This document shows, one piece after another, positions 1 through 9,742 of a DNA stretch of 31,944 nucleotides. Position 1 is the stretch's first letter; the number at the start of each line of letters is the position of its first letter. A model generated the notes under the pieces. It was not told the DNA's origin and did no database searches. It saw nothing but the letters and a program-made list of their open reading frames with translations. The position numbers and the translations under genes were made by a program. The DNA comes from Chara braunii (lineage: Eukaryota > Streptophyta > Charophyceae > Charales > Characeae). Location of the stretch: positions 243,148 through 275,091 of the forward strand of contig BFEA01000036.1 in assembly GCA_003427395.1 (NCBI GenBank), given 5' to 3'.

Positions 1-278
1 GGGGGGGAAGCAAGAAAAAAATGAACAACAAAAAGGAGTGAACGACAACTGATCTTCTGCCACTGAAACAAGAAAAAGCTTATAATTAAAAGGGGGAACA
101 AAAAGTGATAGTCTCCAGCTTGAAGCTTTCAAGGATTTGGTCTTCTGGAATTTGTTAATTTGTCAGAAGTCCTCCTTCAGCAGTTCAGCAGTTTTTCCCC
201 AAAAATAGTTTAGGAATCTTACTCAGACGAAGCCTGGGAATGGCCTCGGTATCTTAAATTGTTTGTACACTTTCATGA
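1..278. other. Unassigned AT-rich stretch
   Basis: I see no credible coding frame. The end nearest 278 is the 5' flank of a T-module tail. This stretch may be the body of the same retroelement, but no second copy in the window supports that. Confidence 0.4.
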
Positions 279-329
279 GGGTCGCTGGGCCCGCTTCTGC
301 TCCCCACGAATAGATTGGAGTTTCGTTCC

Positions 330-363
<34 letters not shown>
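279..363 (+). mobile_element. T-module retroelement tail, copy 1 (internally deleted)
   Basis: The sequence begins GGGTCGCTGGGCCCGC, continues with GCTCCCCACGAATAGA, and ends in a run of 30 A (334-363). These are the conserved blocks of the T-module found at nine other places in the window. This copy lacks the right arm of the first hairpin (the TTTCCAGCAGG block) and most of the variable middle. No target-site duplication was found. Confidence 0.7.
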
Positions 364-366
<3 letters not shown>

Positions 367-837
367 TTCAACTTTCAGGGAAGCTATACCCATAATTAAC
401 ATGTCTATTCAGAGTTCAAACCTTCAGTGCAGTATTGCTTTCCTGTGGACAACAAGGATAAATTAGTAATTACCATCATGGTCGAATGCTTAAAGATCTT
501 GCTACGGCGATCTATCATTCCATATTGATACAAGGTTCTCTTTACCATCCTCACAAATACCAATTTACTAAAAATTTAGTATTTACATCCATATTTCCAA
601 GACCATTAGCAGAAGCTCTAGCTTTTGTTACAATTCCATAGCATACATTCAGAATCGTAATTTTGTTACGAGGATGTTTCTGTGACACCAGTTTTGTGTG
701 TGCATGCAAATGGGAAAAAGTGGGACACTTCGATCAAAACTGGCTCAGCACGAGTAGTTTTGAGAGTAAAATTCGGGCATTGGAAAATGAATGAGCACCT
801 GACTGGGTTCAGACTTCAAATTCACAGAGAAAAACAA
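364..837. other. Unassigned sequence
   Basis: No recognisable gene or repeat. The open frame that starts at 682 is mainly produced by the purine repeat that follows. Confidence 0.4.
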
Positions 838-950
838 AAGAAGAAGAAGAAAAAAAGAAGAAGGAAAAGAAGGAGAAGAAGAAGGAGAAGAAGAAGGAGA
901 AGAAGGAGAAGGAGAAGAAGGAGAAGGAGAAGGAGAAGAAGAAGAAGGAA
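838..950 (+). repeat. Purine-only (GAA/GGA)n microsatellite
   Basis: About 110 bp consist only of A and G on the plus strand, mixing GAA and GGA triplets with short A runs. Translations here are Lys/Arg strings on one strand and Phe/Ser/Leu strings on the other, so they are not genes. Polypurine tracts of this length can form triplex DNA. Confidence 0.9.
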
Positions 951-1310
951 GATCCGGCTTGGCTTACGTACATGATACATTCCGTGGCCGCCCCACCCAC
1001 TGGTAATATGGTGCATGAAAGAAAGGTATATATGGATTCTTTCCAACGCCATTGTACTCGTACACTGCAGACACAGAGACAGAGCAGGCCCATAGTTTCA
1101 CATTTAGCACACTCTTTTGGTCTTATCCAGGATCAGGCTTGGCTTATTTACATGATACGTTCCACAGGCACCCCACCCACTGGTAACATGGTGCATGAAT
1201 GAAAGGTATATATGGATTCTTTCCTCCGCCATTGTACACAAACTGCAGCCACAAAGACATAGCAGGCCCATACTTTCACATTTAGCACACACACTTTGGT
1301 CTTATTCCCC
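951..1310. repeat. 180-bp tandem duplication, two units
   Basis: Unit 1 (951-1130) and unit 2 (1131-about 1310) align end to end at an offset of exactly 180 bp with scattered substitutions. Both contain ACATGATAC, CCCCACCCACTGGTAA, GGTATATATGGATTCTTTCC and CACATTTAGCACAC. Small ORFs on both strands repeat because of the duplication. It may be a short satellite or an internal repeat of a mobile element. Confidence 0.85.
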
Positions 1311-1853
1311 CTGTGGGGGAGTGCAAACCATCGACCCACTTGAAGCTGCTTTTATCCCTTGGTGTTGTGATCTGGCAGGAGCTGCTTTTCTCCAGGAACT
1401 GAGCCATCCACATCAAGATAAACTAATATCCAATGTTGCGGCGAAGGACGAAGTCTGCGACACCGAAAACATTCAAACTTGCGAGGAGATTGGTGTATGG
1501 AATGCGGTTTATAACAAAAGAGTACATGGGAAATCAGACGGGGGAAAGCAGTGAAGGTGGACATGGGGCGTCAGATTGGGGTGCTTCATCTTTACTCTCT
1601 CAGTCCTAAAACATACGTACGGGAGAGGACGGAGCAGGGTTATATCAGGAGGTTGGAGACGTGGGTGGACGAACTGCGGACAGTGCTTGGATGAAACAGC
1701 CAGCAGTGTAGCACCAAAGAACAGTGCAACGGGACAAACGAGCCCTACGGGCGGCACCAGCATTGCAAATGGCATGGCATAATTTTCACCATTCAAACGA
1801 GGAATGCAGATGTCCTCGTTTAACTGACCATCCCAAGCCTCGAGATAATTCAA
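1311..1853. other. Unassigned, with one open stretch
   Basis: No recognised gene. From 1515 to 1697 the third plus frame is open for about 60 codons and its composition looks protein-like, with stretches such as GYIRRLETWVDELRTVLG. It ends at a TGA. I cannot assign a family or clear splice sites. It could be a host exon or an old transposon fragment. Confidence 0.3.
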
Positions 1854-1923
1854 AACTACATTGTTCCAATGTAGTTCCATCGGGATTCAACTACATTGTT
1901 CCAATGTAGTTCCATCGGGATTC
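1854..1923. repeat. Perfect 35-bp tandem duplication, each unit a hairpin
   Basis: Two identical 35-bp units lie at 1854-1888 and 1889-1923. Each carries ACTACATTG-TTC-CAATGTAGT, a perfect 9-bp stem with a 3-base loop. Identity between the units indicates a recent duplication. Confidence 0.9.
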
Positions 1924-1971
1924 AAACTCAGGTTCATGGGCGTACCAAACGAAGTGGACCGTTTGTGCCCC

Positions 1972-2303
1972 TTTTTTTTTTTCTTTTTTTTTTTTAATTA
2001 AAACACCCCTTCCAGTGTTAGTGCTGCTGGTAAGAGCAGACAGCACTACCACCGGCGGAGAGGCTCCATCTATTGGTGGGGAGCGTCACCTGCTGGAAAT
2101 CGGGTCCAGCGTCCCATTTCACATGAAAGGAGTGATTTGGAATATCCAGGGTATGAGTGAGTGGCCGTGGATCCTGCCAGCATTGATTACCCTGCAAAAT
2201 CAGGGGATTGACTGAGCAGGCTTATGTGTAAAAACCAGAAACGTCTTGTAAGTTGTCTGCCAGCATTGATTGCCCTGTCAGATCAGGGGATTAACTGAGC
2301 AGA
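1972..2303 (-). mobile_element. Short T-module retro-insertion (332 bp) with 16-bp TSD
   Basis: Identical copies of GGACCGTTTGTGCCCC flank the insert at 1956-1971 and 2304-2319. A T-rich run at the left edge is the poly(A) of a minus-strand element. Read on the minus strand, the 5' portion holds two copies of a roughly 47-bp block. The T-module follows (2115 down to 1972), with the GGGACGCTGGACCC start, the CTCCCCACCAATAGA block and the GCTCTTACC loop. I see no coding sequence. The structure fits insertion by target-primed reverse transcription of a SINE-like RNA, or of a LINE transcript truncated within its 3' UTR. Confidence 0.85.
2174..2303. repeat. Internal 83-bp-spaced repeat of the short insertion
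   Basis: The block beginning CTGCCAGCATTGATT and ending near GACTGAGCAG occurs at 2174-2220 and again at 2257-2303 with a few differences. The second block ends at the target-site duplication, so the 5' end of the element coincides with a repeat boundary. Confidence 0.75.
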
Positions 2304-2319
2304 GGACCGTTTGTGCCCC

Positions 2320-2732
2320 ACTCCCAACTGAACACCTTTTTTTTTTTTTCCCCCAGCAGTTGACAAAACTGCCTGCCTGGAGCGTTTATTGCATTTTGAA
2401 ACTCATACCCGCATTGTGACTGCTGAAATAAGTTTGTTGAGCTTATTAAAATCTGAAGCTTGATTTTTTACCGAAACACCATTTGACCAAAAAGGAAAGT
2501 GTGAGTGGGCGTTCCACTGCTGAAAAGAAACACCGCGAGTCCATCCTTACACATGCCAAAACTTCTCTCATGACCAGGGACAGAAACATTACAAAAGAAG
2601 GGCAAACATTTTCCCATGGGCATGGACAAAAACAAGAAAACAAAAAAAGCAAAACAAAACAAGTAAGCGCAAAACCGCAAACCTTTTCCCAGGACCAGGC
2701 ATACTCATACCATGGGCGTCTCACCCACCTGC
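2320..2732. other. Unassigned sequence
   Basis: There is a short T and C tract, then A-rich sequence with overlapping short ORFs on both strands and no recognisable domain. It precedes the first clear LINE homology. Confidence 0.4.
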
Positions 2733-2888
2733 ATGGACTGAGAGATAGCCTGTAAATAATGAACACGAACGGGCTCTTCCATCCCCGATGTGGCTATCCC
2801 CATTTGCTCCATGAACTGAGAGAGAGCCTGTAAATAATGAAGGCCAAGTGGCTCTTCTATCCCGGAAGAGGCCATCCCCATTTGCTCT
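2733..2888. repeat. 78-bp tandem duplication in LINE A reverse transcriptase
   Basis: Two units at an offset of 78 bp each contain CTGTAAATAATGAA, GGCTCTTC and ATCCCCATTTGCTC. Both encode the stretch matching IPKEAIPVCS of LINE copy 1, just upstream of the active-site box, so a 26-codon segment was duplicated within the RT region. Confidence 0.85.
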
Positions 2889-3368
2889 CGTTCACAGATG
2901 ACCTGACACTGATGGTGGATGCCTCTGTAGAGAATATGAAAGAGATGAACAGGCTGATGGATTGGTTTCGCAGGGTATCCGGTATGCCTGTTAACTGGCA
3001 GAACAAGACTCTATATTGGTGGATCCACTATCAGGGGGGAGGGCCTCCATAAACACGTAGAATTAAGTAGATGCCCTCAGAATTCCCGACCAAAAGTTTT
3101 AGGAGTCTCTATATCTGCCCAAGAAAGGCAGGCATCCACGGATGATTGGTTTACCAATACAGTACTGGAAAAACTGGCCCAATGGAAGAATAAGCACACA
3201 TCACTCTCAGGGAAGACCCTAGTCATCAATAATGTGGTGCTAGCTAGCCTCACTATGGTAGAAACCAGCCTTGGGCTGTTAATAGCAGTCAAGTCAGTCA
3301 GAAGACAAATCATCACATTTCTATGGAGAAGCAATCACGAGTACAAGAACGTTACAAAAACATTAGTC

Positions 3369-3573
3369 GGGTCGTCTGGGAGTCAATATACAAGCTAAGA
3401 CAAGGGGGGACTGGGTATTATTGACCTTGTGATCCAGGCCAAGGGCCCTCTCGATTCAATGCGCGTAGCCGGGTCGTCTGGGTATCAACATGCAATCTAA
3501 GACAAGGGGGGAGGTTGGGAATTATTGACCTAGTGATCCAGGCCAAGGGCCCTCTGGATTCAATGCGCGAAGC
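3369..3573. repeat. 102-bp tandem duplication in LINE A
   Basis: GGGTCGTCTGGG begins units at 3369 and 3471. Both run through CTAAGACAAGGGGGGA, GATCCAGGCCAAGGGCCCTC and GATTCAATGCGCG. In LINE copy 1 the matching region (near 7540-7610) is single copy, so the duplication is specific to this copy. Confidence 0.88.
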
Positions 3574-3925
3574 GACCGATCCTCTCTCGGCGCGTTTTGT
3601 GGAGGGCTCTTTCAGGCTTGCCCCTCAACCCCCACCAACAGTAAGTCCATTTGCATGGCTGGAAGATATTGGGCAATCCCATGAAAGCCAATGAAGCCAA
3701 AGGCGGAATCCGATAGAGTACTCGGTGGGACCTCCTCCGTGATGACTTCTCAGTGAACGTGATCAAAACGTGGAAGAAACTCTCCCTGCCTCACAAAGTG
3801 GCCCCTATGAGATGGGAGGAGATCTACAGGCAACCGCTGTTTGGAAGCAGATGGATAACTGACCTTCAGGGCAGGGTCTTCCAAACCTTAGATCACTGAT
3901 GGAGAGGATGACCAAAAACAGAATC

Positions 3926-3927
<2 letters not shown>

Positions 3928-3957
<30 letters not shown>

Positions 3958-4559
3958 CAAACCAGGGATGAGGCGCTGGTAGGAGCAGACACTTCAAACT
4001 TCCTAGGAGGAGGCTCCATCTATTGGTGGGGAGCTCCCTGCCGGGAAACGGGCCCAGCGTCCCTTTATACAGTTGTACATTGAGAAAACAGGGACCAGTT
4101 GGGGACCAATTGGAACACACGGGGGGATCACCTCTTCAGTCTGAGAACAGACCGCCTCTAATATTCAATGGGACGCTAGCTACTCCCCCTTTCATTCATT
4201 GTAAGTTGGGGGATGTCGAGGGTGGCCACATTCATCCTCCTCCCTTTGGATTCTAAACCCCTAGACTCTACACCCTTGGGTGCCCTTGATTGGCATTGAT
4301 TGCCTTTGATTGCCCAGCACTGAACCCTCACATTTGTAGGCTGTGACAGCCGTGACTTTTGACTGTACATATCAGCGTTCACCACCCCTGCTCGTTCCTG
4401 AGTTGTTGAATGTATTGTTGATTGGTGACAAGGGTGGCAATATCCATCCATCTCCTTTCGGAATCCCAGCCCCTAAACCCTTGTATCCCAGAGCACAGAC
4501 CCCTGTGGTCATACAGACTATGCTGCAGTGACATTGAGGCTTCGTCCTTCTTGGAGCGC
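3928..4559 (-). mobile_element. T-module retro-insertion (632 bp) inside LINE A with 12-bp TSD
   Basis: AAACAGAATCTT occurs at 3916-3927 and 4560-4571, and LINE A coding homology is continuous across the pair. The insert starts at its left edge with a T run (3928-3950), so it lies on the minus strand. Its 3' part (4063 down to 3928) is a T-module with GGGACGCTGGGCCCG and CTCCCCACCAATAGATGGAG. The 5' part, about 500 bp, has no recognisable coding capacity and contains an imperfect internal repeat. It shares the tail, but not obviously the body, with the 332-bp insertion at 1972. It was probably mobilised in trans by LINE machinery. Confidence 0.85.
4180..4512. repeat. Imperfect ~212-bp-spaced repeat inside the 632-bp insertion
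   Basis: The block around 4219-4260 (GGGTGGCCACATTCATCC, then CTCCCTTTGGATTC and CCCCTAGAC) recurs around 4431-4475 (GGGTGGCAATATCCATCC, then CTCCTTTCGGAATC and CCCCTAAAC). The offset is about 212 bp. The copies have diverged, so the duplication is old or already existed in the source element. Confidence 0.65.
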
Positions 4560-5130
4560 AAACAGAATCTTAGGGGTGGGGGATCTTTGGAAACAAGCAA
4601 AGGGGGACTGGAAGCTGGAGCAGCAGATGTGCACATCACTGAGGTACTACTATAAAAGTGGAGAAAACTTGGATTTCCAAACCACTAGCCTGGGTGGTAA
4701 TACTCTGAAAGGGGCCCACCCTGGAGGAGAGTGACGGGGAGGATTGGCAATATTTTGGAAACCAGAACAAATGAAGTCTTGGTGAACTTCATCAACAGAA
4801 ACAGAGTAACGTCGTACCTAGGGTTTTCCCAGAAGGAGGTGAGGTGGCTGGCTCAAGGCAATGTCTACCGAATAAGCATATTGCTGCTATTGCATGATAA
4901 GGACCAGTGGATTGCCTTTCAGCCCAACATGCCTATTACCGGTTTGGCTATAGACCACGTGTGCTGGCAGTGAGCAATCCGAGGCACAACCAGCTAAAAC
5001 AGGAGCAGACAGCTATTCAACCTTGAAGTTAAGGCCACCTATCAAATGTTGAGAGCCACTGGAAATCTACCGGACACAGTAAGTACCACGTCGTTGAAGC
5101 ACTTACATGGAAGAGACCATCTCAGGCCAA

Positions 5131-5263
5131 TTAAACCACCAGTACCTACCGGCTGAGGCGGCCGTTAATGCAGAAGCCAAATCGGCCTGCCCCTCCAATC
5201 CAAATTCATTTGAGGCAGGGGGGTACGAAAAATGTGGTAGGTACTGGTGATCTAAGTGGTTTA
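5131..5263. mobile_element. Short palindromic MITE, copy M4
   Basis: The left end TTAAACCACCAGTACCTACC mirrors the right end, which reads GGTAGGTACTGGTG, then a 6-base insertion, then GTGGTTTA. The element is 133 bp with no coding capacity. The same terminal motif (TTAAACCACCAGT) bounds elements at 24319 and 26710 and begins a half-copy at 31408. The terminal inverted repeats indicate a DNA-transposon-derived MITE. The superfamily is undecided because I see no clear target-site duplication. Confidence 0.7.
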
Positions 5264-5398
5264 CCAGGGCCAAACTCAGGGCATACTCACACTATCAAGT
5301 ATTCTCGCAAAATCACAAATTAGACATGATTTTTTGGGTCACAAGGGGCACATATTTTGCGTTATCAGCAGTGTCGCATATGAAATGAGCCAATCATT

Positions 5399-8300
5399 AT
5401 AATTGAAGGACTATGGCAGTCTCTCAACCTCTTTGATGCATACAGACGTCTTTTTCCGGTAAAACGTAAATTCACTTGTTTTAGGAAGAGCCAAACAATG
5501 AATGCATCCAAATCTCGCATTGATCTCATACTTCTATCAGAAGAACTAGAAGGAGCTCTTCAATTAGCAAAGATCTTCCCTCGAAATGTCTTCCCTAGCC
5601 TTGATCACGCTATGATTGCAGTACTACTTTCTTTCAGGAAAAAGCCGGATCAAGGTAGAGGCTTCTATAAGTTAAATACATCCCTCTTGAGCATTGATCG
5701 CTTCAAAGTATATCTACAAGATGTTTGGTCCTTCTGGAGAGAGCAGAGGGAGCAAATTAGGGACGACATACAATGGTTCAACAACGACCTAATGTTTTTG
5801 GGACGTAAATGCAACGAATATTCAAAAATGCTTGCTGAGCAACGCCATCGTGAGGAATTTGATCTGCAAAAACAACTCCACCAACTTCAAGAACAAGAAG
5901 AGAAATCGGCGGACGAACCTCAATTAACTGAGTTTAACAAAAGAATCTGCGACTTGGAGTCCAAGTTATTAAAATTCATGGAGCACCGTTGGCAAGGGAT
6001 CAGAATTAGAGGTAAGTTGAAGGGTTATAACACGGAGGGGGTGATGGATGCAAGATTTTTTGCCACAGCAAAAGCCAGAACTGGCAGAACTACCATTGAA
6101 GCCTTCACGGACCCTCAAGAAAGCCAATACTCACTAGTCACATCCACAACGGCGTGCACAAAGATAGCAAGAGACTTCTATAAAAACCTTTTTACATCCG
6201 TATGCAAACAAAAACCAAAGGAACAAAGAGTGAAAAAGATTGAAGAATTTCTTGAACCACTAACCAAAACTTTAACAAACCAACAAAAAATGATGCTTGA
6301 AAGTCCACTCACAAAGGAAGAAATTTGGTCTGCCCTGATGATGATGGAGGAGGAAAAAACTCCAGGGATCGATGGACTCCCAAAAGAATTTTGGGAAACC
6401 ATGTGGGATTACCTTGCTCAAGATCTAATGGATTTCTACCATCCAGTCTGGGCCTCAGGCACAATCGGAGAAATAGTTGGACAAGGGGTTCTGACTCTAT
6501 TATACAAAAAATGCGATAAAGCTAACATCCGTAATTACAGACCAATTACTCTTCTCACAATAGTTTATAAACTGGCAGCAAAAGCACTGGCAAACCGAAT
6601 ACTAAAAGTCATCACGGACATCATTCATCCTACTCAAACTGGCTTCATTGAAGGAAGGAACATTCAAGACAATATTTTATTAGTTAATGAATTAGTTAAA
6701 CTCTCTAGACAATCTAAGCACAATGCAGCTTTCATTTTCATAGATTTTGAAAAAGCCTATGATCATGTTGATTGGTTATTTTTAGACAAATGCCTAGAAA
6801 AGTTTAACTTTGGCCCTTGTTTCAGAAGATGGATTGAAATCCTACATACTACTGCTACAACTAGGGTTATGATAAACGGTAACCTGGCTCCGCCTATAGA
6901 GCTAGAACGTTCGGTAAGACGAGGGGATCCAATCGCCCCCTTTCTTTTTGTCATAGTAATGGAAGCTTTAGCAGCTAACTTAAGATGTAACAAAGACATT
7001 AAACGTATCCAGGTTAGCTACATACCAAAAGAAGCCATACCGGTCTGTTCCTTGTTTGCAGACGACCTATCCTTGATGGTTGAAGCCTCGCACAAAAATC
7101 TGTTAGCAATCAAGGGTCTGATGGATAAATTTTGCGCCCTTTCTGATATGAAAATCAATTGGGGAACAAAAACTCAAGGCTGGTGGATACACCATCAGGG
7201 GGTGACACCTTCGGAATATCCAAATATCAGCTGGTTGACAGCAGAGACCCCAATCAGGGAGTTTGGGATCTCACTCTCAGCAAATGGAAAACCAACAGGA
7301 ATCAACAAATGGATATCTAAATCAGCTTTGGCCAAATTGGAACTTTGGAAGGACAAACGAACATCTATTATAGGACGTTCACTAATCATAAATAATGTTA
7401 TTCTAGCCTCACTCTGGTACAAGTCAGCAATATGGCCACTGGACAAATCAGCGCTTAAAACTTCTACAAAGACAAATAACAGCCTATCTATGGAGAGGTA
7501 ATCATGACTTAAAAAATATCATAAATAGAGTTGTCTGGCAAGGAGTTATTCAACCTAAAACAAAAGGAGGGTTAGGAATCTTAGACCCTTCCACTCAAGC
7601 CATGGCGCTCTCAATCCAATGGATCAAAAGATTACTTTTCAACCCAGAGACTCCTTGGACAACCCTAGTTGAGGAACAAATAGCGAGATTAGCCCCTGAA
7701 GTCCCAGAAGGGACTGATCCATTGATATGGCTAGAAAATCGTCATTGGTCCATTCCAAAAGGTAGAACTCAGCCCTCAAGCCAGCCAGAGAACCCAAATC
7801 GTCAAGCCACAAAAATGGACATTAAAAATGATCCCTTTTGGCCTGACCTCCTTAAGACCTAGCGCAAACTACCCTTACCAGATAAAATCCCTCCAAACCG
7901 TTGGGAGGAGGTCTGCCAGCAACCTCTTTTCAACAACAGATGGTTAACATCACAAGGAAGGATGTTCCATTGTATGGATTTCCCCTGGAGAGGTTGGGTA
8001 AAAAAAAAGGTCCTAAGGATTGGGGACATCTGGAACCCAGAAACGCGAGACTGGTACTCTTTTTCTAATCTCTTGCCTAACTTGCGATACTGCAGGAGAA
8101 CAAAACAATCACTAGACATAATCACAGAAGCCATCCCGATAGATTGGATAAAAATCCTCAAAAAAGGTTCCCAACTTAAAGAAAATGATTGGGTGGGCAT
8201 CCAAGGGAATTCCCAACAAATAAGAAATGTAGTATTAGTAAATGATGAGGTATCAGTCTTGCTCTCCTTATTCTCAATCAATCACAAATACCGACTCACT

Positions 8301-9388
8301 GAAAGTCACACTAAGGAAACTGAATGGTTCAATGCTGACCAAGTATTCAGGATCAGAGTTTTGACCACTGGATGGCCTTCATACCATCATGTGCAATCAA
8401 AAAATTGGCTCTAGATCCCATTTATTGGTCTTGGACCGTCCCTTTGGGCAAACATAGAAAGGGCACTCGCAATATTCACTCACTGACAGTTAGATCAACG
8501 TACCGCATGTTGAGGCCTACACTGGAATTGAAAGATAGAATAGAAACCAGGTGGATGAAACAGCTAAATGTAAGCACGGACAATCTGAGACGTATCAAGT
8601 GGTTCAAAACTATTAAGATTAAACCGACAAGAATTGTCTCCCTACAGTGGCAAATCGACCATCGATGCCTTCCCACGAATGATTGGCTAATAGATAGGAC
8701 CTCGCTGGAAGAGAAGGGTATCGCTCTACCTTGGTGCAAGCTATGCTTCTCAACATTCCCATCTAGGACCATTCCAGAAACCATCGAGCACATCTTTCTT
8801 CAATGCCCAGGTTCAGTTTGGTTATGGCGTTGGTGGGACAAGATTTGGAATTCTTTTAATACACCCATAAACTGGCCTTGGGATTGGCGAGCTCTGTTAT
8901 GCGAGACATGGTCTCCAGACCAATTAGACGATTTCTCCCAAAACCTATTTATAACCGGAAGAAGAGCCATTCTCTGGGCCCTCTGGCAACGGCGCTGTAC
9001 TTTTGAAAGGGAGGGTGCCAGGCTGGATGGTCCAGACTTACGGAGTCCATTAAACTACAGGTGCAAACTGTTATCACAGCTATATGGGACAAAGTGAAAG
9101 AAAAAATACAATTTCTGATGAATAAAAAAGAAATCCAACAACACATCAAATCATTCAGTGGCGAAAGGAGGTACGATTGGAAAGATCAAAGAAAGTGGGG
9201 TGAGGAGAGAGAACAAAGAAGAGCATAGCAAAGGAATTCAAAAAGACTACCACCTGATATTCCATGATTGGACAAATGTGGATCCAACAGTACCACTTCG
9301 CCCTCTATCAGAGTTCCCAGATCCCTTCCCACCCTCATCATTATCCCTAGTCCCCATAAGTTGGTTCGGATACGGAAGAGGAGAATAA
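5399..9388 (+). pseudogene. LINE copy 1 ORF2 remnant (endonuclease tail, reverse transcriptase, zf-RVT)
   Basis: The reading frame enters from the truncated 5' end. It shows the APE-type endonuclease C-terminus (LFDAYRRLFP, SRIDLILLS, then SLDHAMI where SDH is usual) before a long linker. Reverse transcriptase follows: NYRPITLL near 6534, DFEKAYDHVDW near 6744, RRGDPIAPFLF near 6920 and the active-site box FADD near 7060. The first 2.1 kb is one open frame to 7501. Coding then shifts by one frame near 7453, meets a TAG at 7860, shifts again near 8408, near 9010 and around 9200. The C-terminal finger CxxC...HxxxxC lies near 8742-8810 (CKLC, then EHIFLQC). The RT core residues are intact, but the protein is broken. 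Confidence 0.92.
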
Positions 9389-9479
9389 TTGTATGTTGTA
9401 ACCAGCTAAATAACATTGTTGTTTCTGGTGAACAGACAAGGCCGAAGAGGCTGATTTTTGTGGTGGACTAGAAGGGTAG

Positions 9480-9742
9480 TAGAACTATAGGAAGGGCGGT
9501 TTTTCAGGGTGACAGGGGAATTTGTAGGAAAGATAGGGAGTCTGGAGCGATTGGTCATAGTCTCCAACAAGATATCTGTACGAGTATTTCGGATTGTTTC
9601 AGAAGTGGGATATAAAAGGTAATACTGCTAGGATACCATGGGCATCTGGCGGCCAGGCTCTGGCTGAAGAAGCAGTACTCCTTTTTCTTTATACTTCCCA
9701 TATTTCATGTTCTTGAATCATGTATCACTATTACCTGATTGA
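9480..9742 (+). other. LINE copy 1 3' UTR
   Basis: This non-coding stretch lies between the last ORF2 homology and the T-module. Part of it is shared with LINE copy 3: ACAAGGCCGAAGAGGCTGA at 9436 corresponds to ACAGGCTGAAGAGGCTGA at 30420. In both elements the T-module follows. Confidence 0.7.

Larger units (their letters stand above)
2733..5130 (+). pseudogene. LINE copy A: decayed L1-clade ORF2 fragment
   Basis: This is a relic of an L1-type non-LTR retrotransposon, collinear with LINE copy 1 (5399-9892). Homology begins just before the reverse transcriptase active site. The YxDD-type box is FTDD (about 2895), followed by LMVDAS and WWIHYQG. Next come KTLVINNVVLAS (near 3210), the WEEIYRQPLFGSRWI block (about 3820) and WRGWPK (about 3900). 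After a 632-bp insertion the same frame order resumes with NRILGVGDLW at 4560 and continues to ATYQMLRATG near 5040. There are many stops and frame changes and two internal tandem duplications (2733-2888 and 3369-3572). It is non-functional and more decayed than LINE copy 1. The 5' end is lost, and the 3' end runs into a MITE at 5131. Confidence 0.85.

Noticed and set aside
682-975. 97-codon Lys/Arg-rich ORF and its antisense Phe/Leu ORFs
   Set aside because: They are products of the (GAA/GGA)n purine tract; no domain or gene context.
9158-9471. Separate small genes downstream of LINE copy 1 ORF2
   Set aside because: HDWTNVDPTV matches NDWTMVDAAV of LINE copy 3, so this is the LINE ORF2 C-terminus after frameshifts.
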